30,594 nucleotides of DNA from Alphaproteobacteria bacterium. GTDB lineage: Bacteria > Pseudomonadota > Alphaproteobacteria > Rickettsiales > UBA8987. A model generated the notes under the pieces. That model made no database searches. It had not been told where the DNA came from and saw only the letters and a program-made list of their open reading frames with translations. A program made the position numbers and the translations under genes. The stretch covers positions 1-30,594 of the forward strand of contig JAHFPR010000002.1 of assembly GCA_023269645.1 (NCBI GenBank), in the 5' to 3' direction. Shown here piece after piece: positions 23,868 to 30,594 of this stretch; position 1 is the stretch's first letter; each line of letters opens with the position of its first letter.

Positions 23868-23876
23868 CTGCTGCCA

Positions 23877-25124
23877 TTATTTCCCGCCCGAAATCACACT
23901 GCCGATCTGGAATATCGGCATATACATCGCCACGATGATGAAGCCCACCGTGATGCCCATGAACACGATCATGATCGGCTCCAGCATTTCGGTGAGGCGT
24001 TCCACCACCATATCGAATTCCTCCTCGTAATAATGGGCGATGGCGGCGAACATCTCGTCCATATTGCCGGTTTCCTCGCCCACCGCAATCATCTGCGAGA
24101 AGGTGGCGGGGAACACCTTGTGCCCCGCGTAGAGTTCGGAGAGGTTCTTGCCTTCGGAGATGCCCTGTTTCACCTGTATCAGTGCCTCCTTATAGATCAG
24201 GTTGCTGACGATGCTTGCGATAATATCCAGCGATTCCAGCACCGGCACACCCGCCGCCGAGAGGTTCCCTTCCACCATCGCAATTTTGGAGAGCACGGAC
24301 ATTTTGATGACTTCCCCGAAAATGGGGAGTTGCAACGCCTTCGCGTGGAGTTTCCGGCGGAGGTTGATGTTGTGCTTCACCAGGTAGCGGAAGCCCATCA
24401 CCACCAGCACCACCGCGACCGCAACCGTTCCGCCCTTGGCGGGATTGCGCACGAACTCGCTGACGGCGATGATCATCTGCGTCGGCACGGGCAGATCGTG
24501 CCCCATCGAGGAAAAGAGCTTCTGGAACACCGGAACCACCTTGATCATCATCACGAGGATCACGCAGAACGCCACGGTCATCAGCACAATCGGATAAATC
24601 AGCGCGCCCTTCACCTTGGAACGTATTTTCTCTGTTTTTTCAATATGAACCACCAGACGCTTCAGGAACAGGGTGAGCTTTCCGCTTTCCTCGCCCGCGC
24701 GCAGCAGGTTGATGTAGATGGTGTCGAACACCTGGGGATGGGCGGAGAATGCGTCCGAGAGCGTACTGCCCGCCTCCACCGTGCGGAGTATCTGGGAAAT
24801 CACCTGCCTGAAGTGCTTGTTCTCCGCCTGATCCACGAGCATATGCAGTGTTTTGAGGATGGGCAATCCCGCTTCCACCATCGTGGCGAATTTCTTGCTG
24901 AAAATCATCAGCTCGCGGCTTTTGATTTTCCGCGCCTTATAGGGCTTCTCCGCAGCGGCGGCCTGCTCCACCCCCTCCTCGCCGGATTCCTGCACTTCCT
25001 CCACGCCGAGCAGGATGATTCCGCGCGCCAGCAATTGCTGCATCACCTCCTCGCGTGATCCGGCTTCCACTTCCGCGCCGCAATGCTCCCCGCCTTCTAT
25101 GCCCTGCCACCGGAAAATCGCCAT
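23877..25124 (-). CDS. Type IV pilus/type II secretion platform protein (PilC/MshG/GspF family)
   Basis: Inner-membrane platform of the pilus or pseudopilus assembly machine; it transmits ATPase motion to pilin subunits. The 415 residues have two GspF domains, each with a cytoplasmic helical part followed by membrane spans: the first with MIFSKKFATMVEAGLPILKTL, LRAGEESGKL and the span IYPIVLMTVAFCVILVMM; the second with LSKIAMVEGNLSAAGVPVLESL, MIAVGEETGNMDEM and the final span MIVFMGITVGFIIVAMYMPIF. GGAG lies 7 nt before the ATG, overlapping the end of the ATPase gene (4-nt gap). PilC versus MshG cannot be fixed without neighbours, but the MshL-like secretin favours MSHA-type. Confidence 0.92.
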   Translation of the reverse strand: MAIFRWQGIEGGEHCGAEVEAGSREEVMQQLLARGIILLGVEEVQESGEEGVEQAAAAEKPYKARKIKSRELMIFSKKFATMVEAGLPILKTLHMLVDQAENKHFRQVISQILRTVEAGSTLSDAFSAHPQVFDTIYINLLRAGEESGKLTLFLKRLVVHIEKTEKIRSKVKGALIYPIVLMTVAFCVILVMMIKVVPVFQKLFSSMGHDLPVPTQMIIAVSEFVRNPAKGGTVAVAVVLVVMGFRYLVKHNINLRRKLHAKALQLPIFGEVIKMSVLSKIAMVEGNLSAAGVPVLESLDIIASIVSNLIYKEALIQVKQGISEGKNLSELYAGHKVFPATFSQMIAVGEETGNMDEMFAAIAHYYEEEFDMVVERLTEMLEPIMIVFMGITVGFIIVAMYMPIFQIGSVISGGK

Positions 25125-25128
25125 TACG

Positions 25129-26865
25129 TTACTCCATCATCAATATGCGCTGGAACTCGGCCACGGTGATGATACCGTCGCGGATGAGCTGCCTGCCGGT
25201 TTCCTGCATCGGACGGAAGCCCTGCTTCATGGCGATTTCCTTCATTTCCGCTTCGGATTTCCCGCCCAGTATCGCCTCTTTGAGCAGCGGTGTAACCGGC
25301 AGAATTTCATGAATCGCCCGCCGCCCGCGCACGCCTGTATCCATACACACGTCGCAGCCCTTGCCACGGTAAGTCACCAGCGTTTTCGCCTCCTCCTCCG
25401 AAAAACCGATCATCAGCAGACGGTCGCGGGTATAGGATTCGTCCACCTCCTTGCACTGCTTGCAGATCACCCGCGCGAGGCGTTGCGCCACGATCAGGTT
25501 CAGCGCGGAGGAAATAAGGTACGCCGGAATCCCCATGTTGATGAGGCGCATGATGGTTCCCGGCGCATCGTTGGTATGCAATGTGCTGAGCACAAGATGC
25601 CCAGTGAGAGCGGCTTTCATGGCGATGTCGCTGGTTTCCTTGTCGCGGATTTCACCCACCATGATCACTTCCGGATCCTGCCGCAGGAAGGAGCGCAGCG
25701 CGGCGGAAAACGTCAGCCCGATATTCTCGCGCACCTGCACCTGGCCGATGCCGCTGAAATCATATTCCACCGGGTCTTCCGCCGTCAGGATATTCGTGCC
25801 AACCTGGTTCAGTTCCTTCAGCACGGCGTAAAGCGAGGTGGATTTACCGCTCCCGGTCGGCCCCGTCACCAGCACCATGCCCTGCGGCGAGTGGATCGCC
25901 TTGCGGAAATTGGCGAGATCGTTGGGGGTCAGCCCCAGCTCGTCCAGCTTGAAATTGGCGGCGGCGGGGTCGAGGATTCGCATCACGATACGCTCGCCGT
26001 ACACGGTCGGCAGCGAGGAAACGCGAATATCAATGGTTTTGTCGCCCACATCGCAGGTGATCGCGCCGTCCTGCGGCAGGCGGCGTTCGGAAATATCCAG
26101 CGAGGCCATGATCTTGATGCGCGTCGCCACGGCGGAATAATTATAGGTCAGGAATTCATTGTAGATTTCCATTTCCTGCAACACGCCGTGCAGGCGGAAC
26201 CTCACGCGCGCGGAGTCGCGGAACGCCTCCAGGTGGATGTCGCTTACGCCGAGCATCACCGCCTCGCTCATCACGCCGTTGACGAAATCAATCACCTCGG
26301 AGCCGGATTCCGCACCTTTCGTGCTCCGCACCGGTTCATCCGCGTCAGCACCCCTGCTTTTGGCGGGGCGTATCCTGTCCCCAGCGGGCGGCGGGGGCGG
26401 CATGGGCACGGTCGCCTGCACCGGCACGTGCAGGAACATCTCCATGCTTTTTTCCAGATCGGAGAGGGTCATCACCAGCGTTTCAACGGAATAGCCCGTC
26501 ATCATCCGCACGTCGTTCACGCTGCTGAGTGCGTTGGGGTCGGCGATGGCGACGGTCAGGCTGCCCTGCTGGAGCTTCAGCGGCAGGATGCGGTTCTGCC
26601 GGATGAATTCCTCCGGGAGCGTTTCCGTGAGTGAGCGGTCAACCTCCCCCTGCACTCCGGCAAGCCGGACATTGTACAGCGAGGCGAGCTTGTTGGCGAT
26701 GGCATCTTCCGTCACCTTCCGCTGTTCCAGAAGGCGCGCCACCACGCCGATACGTGCGGATTTGGCAGCCGCAGCTTCCTCCTGGTAGGTTTTTTTATCC
26801 ACCAGTCCGTTTTCCCGGATAAAATCTCCAAGCAGCAGATCGGTTTCTTTAGGGAGTATGGGCAT
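25129..26865 (-). CDS. Pilus assembly ATPase (PilB/MshE/GspE family)
   Basis: Hexameric cytoplasmic ATPase that drives pilus extension. An N-terminal GspE/MshEN domain (1-145) is followed by a proline-rich linker (PMPPPPPAGD). The RecA-like core has Walker A GPTGSGKS (335-342), Asp box LTAEDPVEYDF, Walker B PEVIMVGEIRD near 398-408 and His box TGHLVLSTLHTND. A zinc site follows: CKQC (468-471) and CDVC (504-507), as in extension ATPases and not in PilT. Length (578) suits PilB/MshE. No Shine-Dalgarno precedes the ATG; the gap to the secretin gene is filled with a heptamer repeat hairpin. Confidence 0.94.
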   Translation of the reverse strand: MPILPKETDLLLGDFIRENGLVDKKTYQEEAAAAKSARIGVVARLLEQRKVTEDAIANKLASLYNVRLAGVQGEVDRSLTETLPEEFIRQNRILPLKLQQGSLTVAIADPNALSSVNDVRMMTGYSVETLVMTLSDLEKSMEMFLHVPVQATVPMPPPPPAGDRIRPAKSRGADADEPVRSTKGAESGSEVIDFVNGVMSEAVMLGVSDIHLEAFRDSARVRFRLHGVLQEMEIYNEFLTYNYSAVATRIKIMASLDISERRLPQDGAITCDVGDKTIDIRVSSLPTVYGERIVMRILDPAAANFKLDELGLTPNDLANFRKAIHSPQGMVLVTGPTGSGKSTSLYAVLKELNQVGTNILTAEDPVEYDFSGIGQVQVRENIGLTFSAALRSFLRQDPEVIMVGEIRDKETSDIAMKAALTGHLVLSTLHTNDAPGTIMRLINMGIPAYLISSALNLIVAQRLARVICKQCKEVDESYTRDRLLMIGFSEEEAKTLVTYRGKGCDVCMDTGVRGRRAIHEILPVTPLLKEAILGGKSEAEMKEIAMKQGFRPMQETGRQLIRDGIITVAEFQRILMME

Positions 26866-26876
26866 AATGTGGTTGC

Positions 26877-26951
26877 TAGTCGTTAGTCATTAGTTGCCAG
26901 CCATTGGTTCGTGACCGCTAACGACTAACGACTAACGGCCAACGACTACCC
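26877..26951. repeat. Heptamer repeat cluster with inverted arms between secretin and ATPase genes
   Basis: The right half on the plus strand is a run of 7-mers: GCTAACG (26917-26923), ACTAACG (26924-26930), ACTAACG (26931-26937), GCCAACG (26938-26944) and ACTACCC (26945-26951). The left half holds the complement units CGTTAGT (26881-26887) and CATTAGT (26888-26894). TAGTCGTTAGTC (26877-26888) is a perfect inverted match to GACTAACGACTA (26923-26934). The cluster fills the space between the secretin stop and the ATPase start and has the same design as the clpS/clpA cluster. Confidence 0.8.
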
Positions 26952-26953
26952 TT

Positions 26954-28537
26954 CTACAGCACGTGCGGCGAAATGAATATCATAAGTTCCTTGCGCGTAT
27001 CTTTCTTGGAATCGCGGCGGAACAGGTGGCCGATGCCCGGAAGATCGCCCAGCCCCGGAACCTGATCCGCGCTATCCGTTTTCCCCTCCGAATAAATCCC
27101 ACCGATAACAACGATGGATTGATCCCTGGTCACCAGGCTGGTACGGATTTCGCTTTTGGTGATGGGCGGGTTCTGCTTGGAGGTATCCGCCGTATCCTTA
27201 TTCACCGCGATGGTAAGCTGCATATTACCATCCCCCACGATGCTGGGCGTTACCGCCAGTCGCAGCCCCGCTTCCTTGAACTGTATCTGTGTGCCCTCCT
27301 GCGATACGGTTTCGTAGGGAACCTCGTCGCCCTGGAAGATTACCGCTTCCTGGTTATCCAGCGTGAACACGCGCGGGTTGGAGATCACCTTGCTGAGTCC
27401 CTGCGCTTCCATTGCGGTAAGCTCCAGCTTTAACTGGCTGGAACTGCCGATGCCGCCCAGGAAACCGATGCCTCCGAACGGGGTGGTGACGGCGAGATTG
27501 CTCGCCAGCCCGGTGGAATCCCCCAGCGTCACGCCGTTGGCGATGCTCCCCGCAACGCCGCCGACGCGCACGTTGACAGGCTTGCCGTTATTATCCACGA
27601 ACACATCGCTGCCATCCACCCCCAGGCGCGCACCCAGCGCGTGCTGGAAATCATCCGAGACTTCCACGATGAACGCCTCGATGAACACCTGTTTGGTGCG
27701 GGTGTCGGTTTCCTTGATGACCTTGCTGATGAGTTCCATCTCCGCCTTGTGCGCCTTCACGATGATCTGGTTCATCCGCTCGTCCACGGTGATTTCCGCC
27801 TGCGCACCGGGAATGCTGCTTGCTGAGGAAGCCGCACCCTTGGCATCCTTGCCGCCGATGCCGAGCACCCCTTCCAGCATGATTTTTGCCTTATCCGGCT
27901 TGGTATAATAGAGCTTGAAAATTTCGGTGTACACAGGCTCCGCCGCCTTGGCGAGCAGCATCGCCTGCTGCTGGGTTTCGCGCCGCTTGCGGTCGAATTC
28001 CTCAAGCTGCATCAGAGTGTCCTGGTTGTGGATGCGGATGATGCTGGATTTATCATCCACGTGCTTGGCCATTTTCTTCACCTGCAGCACGGAATCCAGC
28101 GCGCTCGTCCACGGCACGTTGTTGAGCTGCGCCGTCACGCTGCCCTGCACCTCGTCCGAGACCAGCAGGTTCATGCCCGTGATGCGCGAGAACATCTGCG
28201 CGAAGGTGCGGATGTCCATATTATCCACGTTGAGATCAATGGAAAAAGTCGGGGATTCGTCCTTGCCGTGCATGGTCACATAATCCAGCGATTCCTCCCG
28301 GTTGATCTGTTTGCGGGCTTTATCGTGCCGCGTTCCGTCCTTGCTGGTATCCACCATCGGCCCATAGCCAATATCCTTTTCCGATCGGGTTCCGCTCTGC
28401 GTGATGAATTTTCCCTTGTCCATCAGGCTTTCCTGCTCGATGAGCGGATCCTTGAAGGCCGGTTTTTCGTGGTGCGCGCACGATCCCGCCAGCACGGTTA
28501 CGCAAAGCATCAGAAGGAAATTACTGAGCCGTTTCAT
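26954..28537 (-). CDS. Outer-membrane secretin (MshL/PilQ family)
   Basis: Multimeric outer-membrane channel for the pilus. The N-terminus is a lipoprotein signal, SNFLLMLCVTVLAGSC with acceptor Cys20. An STN-like domain follows (NVDNMDIRTFAQMFSRITGMNLLVSDEVQGSV), then secretin N domains with a serine/glycine-rich loop (AKGAASSASS), and the C-terminal secretin domain (SKVISNPRVFTLDNQEAVIFQGDEVPY, then VVIGGIYSEGKTDSADQVPGLGDLPGIGHLFR). With 527 residues and no AMIN domains it is closer to MshL than to PilQ. ATG 28537 is chosen over 28543 because GGAG lies 7 nt before it; the gene overlaps the PilP-like gene by 17 nt. Confidence 0.93.
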   Translation of the reverse strand: MKRLSNFLLMLCVTVLAGSCAHHEKPAFKDPLIEQESLMDKGKFITQSGTRSEKDIGYGPMVDTSKDGTRHDKARKQINREESLDYVTMHGKDESPTFSIDLNVDNMDIRTFAQMFSRITGMNLLVSDEVQGSVTAQLNNVPWTSALDSVLQVKKMAKHVDDKSSIIRIHNQDTLMQLEEFDRKRRETQQQAMLLAKAAEPVYTEIFKLYYTKPDKAKIMLEGVLGIGGKDAKGAASSASSIPGAQAEITVDERMNQIIVKAHKAEMELISKVIKETDTRTKQVFIEAFIVEVSDDFQHALGARLGVDGSDVFVDNNGKPVNVRVGGVAGSIANGVTLGDSTGLASNLAVTTPFGGIGFLGGIGSSSQLKLELTAMEAQGLSKVISNPRVFTLDNQEAVIFQGDEVPYETVSQEGTQIQFKEAGLRLAVTPSIVGDGNMQLTIAVNKDTADTSKQNPPITKSEIRTSLVTRDQSIVVIGGIYSEGKTDSADQVPGLGDLPGIGHLFRRDSKKDTRKELMIFISPHVL

Positions 28538-28928
28538 GAGCATTCTCCATCTTGTTGCTTACCATCATATCCACCGTGCTTTCGCCGATGCGCACCGTGA
28601 TTCCCTCGCGCTTGATTTCTTCCACCACGCCGTTTTCCTTGCCGAGCTTATCGCCTTTGGTGAGGAAATAATCCCGTCCGTCCTTGCCGCGCACCACCGC
28701 CAGCGATTCCTTGGGTGCGATCACGATGCCCACCAGCCGGTAGCTTGCGACCGGGAAGTTCATCTGCGCGTGCATGGTGTCGTCGCCCTCCGCCGAGGGA
28801 GCCGCAATGCTTGACCCCTGCGAGGCACTGTAGGGCACGAACGGATCCCGGTCATCCGCCGTGAACGCCGCTCCCGGAATCATGGCAAGGCAGAGTGCCG
28901 CCGCCGTCAGAAAAAATTTATTGCCCAT
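28521..28928 (-). CDS. PilP-like pilus assembly protein
   Basis: Periplasmic protein of 135 residues, probably the link between the inner-membrane PilN-PilO and the secretin. A signal peptide (FFLTAAALCLAMIPGAAFTA) precedes DDRDPFVPY, the Asp-Pro-Phe motif typical of PilP and GspC-like proteins. The C-terminal part has YRLVGIVIAPKESLAVVRGKDGRDYFLTKGDKLG and VVEEIKREGITVRIG, the small HR-type beta-sandwich. The ATG at 28928 is chosen because GAGGAGG lies 9 nt upstream; it overlaps the PilO-like gene end. A longer in-frame start upstream would place the signal peptide internally. Confidence 0.85.
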   Translation of the reverse strand: MGNKFFLTAAALCLAMIPGAAFTADDRDPFVPYSASQGSSIAAPSAEGDDTMHAQMNFPVASYRLVGIVIAPKESLAVVRGKDGRDYFLTKGDKLGKENGVVEEIKREGITVRIGESTVDMMVSNKMENAHETAQ

Positions 28929-29661
28929 ATGCCAGTGCCTCCTCAATGGGTTTTTTGTCAATCGCATAATCTGTCACCGTCATTTTGATGGTAATGACTC
29001 CCGGCACGGATTGCCCCTTGCCGCCGGTATTCAGTTCGATGGTTTCCGCTTTTATGCCCAGCATGGGCTTTTCCTGTGCGAGCTTCTCCCGGAACCGGAG
29101 GAAATCCGGATATTTTCCCTGGAGTTCCACGTTCGCCGTTTTTTCCGTCACCGCGCTTTTGGAGGTAGCCGCGCCCTCCGCCGCTTTGCCCTCTGCCGCC
29201 TTAATGGTGAGCACCGTCAGGCTATCGGCCATTGCGATGGAGCTGATGGAATTATAAAGCTCCTCCAGGTTTCCGGTATCCCCAAACCAGCCCAGCACTT
29301 CTTTGTAGTGCTTGCCGGAATCCGTAAGTTTTTTGGTGAGCGTTTCTTTCTGCGTTTTCATCGTGACGAGTTGCGCCTGCATATCATGGATTTTCTGGAG
29401 TTTTTCCTGCTGTTCCCCCAGGGTTTTATGGTGTGGCAGGTAGTAGAATTTCACATACCCGGCTGCGACAAGCACCGCCGCCGCCGCCAGCAGCAATCCC
29501 TTCGGGAGAGCTTTCGCACCACCCGCCGCCTTGCCGGAAACAGCGGATTTTTTCGCTTTTCCGCGCTGCTTTCCGCCGGAGGAAGCACCGCCCCCCGCCT
29601 TTTTCCTGCCGAGCAAGCCTTTGAAGATCGCGCCGATGTCCATATCAAGATTAATGCCCAC
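28918..29661 (-). CDS. PilO-like pilus assembly protein
   Basis: Bitopic inner-membrane protein of 247 residues. A basic cytoplasmic N-terminus (GRKKAGGGASSGGKQRGKAKK) is followed by one span (GLLLAAAAVLVAAGYVKFYYL), a coiled coil (about 78-115, EQQEKLQKIHDMQAQLVTMKTQKETLTKKL) and a ferredoxin-like C-terminal domain, the PilO/GspM layout. The long basic N-terminus is unusual for PilO. The GTG at 29661 is chosen because GGGAGGG lies 5-6 nt upstream; an ATG at 29643 has no site. It should pair with the PilN part of the preceding gene. Confidence 0.85.
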   Translation of the reverse strand: MGINLDMDIGAIFKGLLGRKKAGGGASSGGKQRGKAKKSAVSGKAAGGAKALPKGLLLAAAAVLVAAGYVKFYYLPHHKTLGEQQEKLQKIHDMQAQLVTMKTQKETLTKKLTDSGKHYKEVLGWFGDTGNLEELYNSISSIAMADSLTVLTIKAAEGKAAEGAATSKSAVTEKTANVELQGKYPDFLRFREKLAQEKPMLGIKAETIELNTGGKGQSVPGVITIKMTVTDYAIDKKPIEEALAYGQ

Positions 29662-29700
29662 CTGATCCCTCCCTGGCTGCCGGTTTATCCGCCGTTTTCT

Positions 29701-30594
29701 TCACCTCCGGCTTCTTTTTTCCTCAGGCATTTTCGCCAGCAGACATTCCAGCGAGAAGGTTTTGAGCATTTCGGATTGCGCGTTCTCATGCACGGCCTGC
29801 ATGGTTTTCAGCGCAACCTTGGAGAATTCCGGGCTGCCGTCCAGCGCGCGGATGAAATCCAGGATGCTCTGGTCGTCCATTGCCTTGCCCGACATCTCCA
29901 GATGGTTCGGTGGGGTAAACACCATCTTATCCAGCCACACACCGTAAGGAATCGCCGCGCTGGTGCGCTTGTAGGCATCCAGCAGCGGGGATTGGTTGGA
30001 AGGATTTTCCTTGTGCATTTTTTCCAGTGTTTCCAGATTCTTGACCGTAGTATTTAACTTATCAGTTTTAGCCTTGTCCTGCGTATATTCCCCTTCCACG
30101 TGTGCGAGTGCCACCAGTTCTGCCTGCCGCGACCTGCCCTGCAGATAGAGTATGCCGGTCATCACCACGATGGCCAGCACCACCGCCGCCACGAATGCGG
30201 AAACTCCCAGTTTTGAAATCACCTTGGCGCGCTGTTCCGCCGCGTAGGATTTCGCCTGAAGCAGCAGGTTCACATGGTCGGTGCGATCCGCCTCCGAAGG
30301 CTTGCTCACAATGTTGAGCGAGCGCGCCGCAAGCCCCATCGCCACCGCCCACGCCGTGCTGTTTTCCTCCCCGCCCATTCTGAGGGAAAGCTCCTTCGGA
30401 CACTCAACGTGTGCGAAGAAATCATATTCCGATATTTTGTAATCCTGGAGGTTTTCCGCCAGTGCCACAAGAAATCCTCCCACCGATTTGATAGCGGAGG
30501 CCAGATGAATCCGCTGCACCGGAGTGCCGTCATGCTTCACCGCATGGCGCGAGAGTATCTGCTTCACCTGCGCCGCGAAACGCTGGGCAAATTC
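29701..30594 (-). CDS. PilM-PilN fusion, GspL-like (5' end cut by window edge)
   Basis: 297 residues are visible and the frame stays open to the window edge. The first about 95 residues resemble the C-terminal end of a PilM/actin-like ATPase: VQRIHLASAIKSVGGFLVALAENL and AWAVAMGLAARSL, the family's closing AxAxGLAxR helix. Then HVNLLLQAKSYAAEQRAK leads into a single span (VSAFVAAVVLAIVVMTGILYL), a coiled coil and a small periplasmic domain ending FSLECLLAKMP, the PilN layout with NLL at the start. PilM and PilN are normally separate; fusion makes it GspL-like. Confirmation needs the missing N-terminus. It leads the pilus operon, 39 nt before the PilO-like gene. Confidence 0.82.
   Translation of the reverse strand, partial: EFAQRFAAQVKQILSRHAVKHDGTPVQRIHLASAIKSVGGFLVALAENLQDYKISEYDFFAHVECPKELSLRMGGEENSTAWAVAMGLAARSLNIVSKPSEADRTDHVNLLLQAKSYAAEQRAKVISKLGVSAFVAAVVLAIVVMTGILYLQGRSRQAELVALAHVEGEYTQDKAKTDKLNTTVKNLETLEKMHKENPSNQSPLLDAYKRTSAAIPYGVWLDKMVFTPPNHLEMSGKAMDDQSILDFIRALDGSPEFSKVALKTMQAVHENAQSEMLKTFSLECLLAKMPEEKRSRR

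Noticed and set aside
24033..25058. Plus-strand open frame opposite the GspF-type gene
   Set aside because: His-rich antisense shadow; the minus-strand frame has both GspF domains.
25015..26634. Long plus-strand open frame opposite the pilus ATPase (539 codons)
   Set aside because: It is a shadow of the conserved ATPase gene, with the same His/Arg-rich composition and no recognisable domain.

Overview
The window looks like chromosomal DNA of an alphaproteobacterium. The supporting genes are a mitochondrial-type NDUFS4-like complex I accessory subunit, ClpS/ClpA, a BolA-CGFS glutaredoxin pair, an alphaproteobacterial-style ParE and a Fur-box-like site. The sequence is GC-rich and densely coded. 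No phage, transposase, rRNA, tRNA or CRISPR array was seen. Genus cannot be fixed from the sequence alone.

Layout. Positions 1-973 (minus, cut by the window edge) encode a serralysin-type M10 metalloprotease with RTX repeats, directly downstream of parE (1004-2998, minus). A divergent gap with a large nested palindrome (3162-3235) leads to a DsbD/ScsB-type disulfide reductase (3283-5424). Two paralogous type IV pilin-like genes follow (5526-6428 and 6538-7335). They share a 132-bp near-identical 5' module and appear to be leaderless. An NDUFS4-like gene (7349-7633, minus) is divergent from clpS-clpA (7805-10572). A membrane protein with a spermidine-synthase-like domain follows (10588-12006). 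Then comes an isolated, strongly expressed-looking VirB2/TrbC-like pilin with its own terminator (12157-12486).

The middle carries bolA-grxD-nadD-hypothetical (12641-14130), an ankyrin-like gene with a probable frameshift (14212-15666), a HAD-family hydrolase with an altered motif I (15723-16454), a 400-bp gap, and a rhodanese-dnaA pair (16862-18723). A multi-span membrane protein of the PTPS-related/YfhO-like type sits between dnaA and dnaN (dnaN 20594-21751). A Fur-box-like site precedes two small exported proteins that share a repeated DNDxxY motif (21998-23172).

The right end (minus, read from 30594 down to 23169) is a type IV pilus assembly operon of MSHA/type II secretion flavour: PilM-PilN fusion, PilO-like, PilP-like, MshL/PilQ secretin, PilB/MshE ATPase and PilC/MshG platform protein, with rlmE last. 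The two pilin-like genes at 5.5-7.3 kb are plausible substrates for this machine, although they lie about 16 kb away.

The most unusual signals are (i) 7-bp tandem repeat clusters folded as inverted repeats in two intra-operon gaps (clpS/clpA and secretin/ATPase), with different heptamers but the same architecture; (ii) several start codons 5-6 nt after a good -10 box with no Shine-Dalgarno, implying leaderless mRNAs; (iii) the orphan VirB2-like pilin; and (iv) the DNDxxY exported protein pair behind a Fur-like box.
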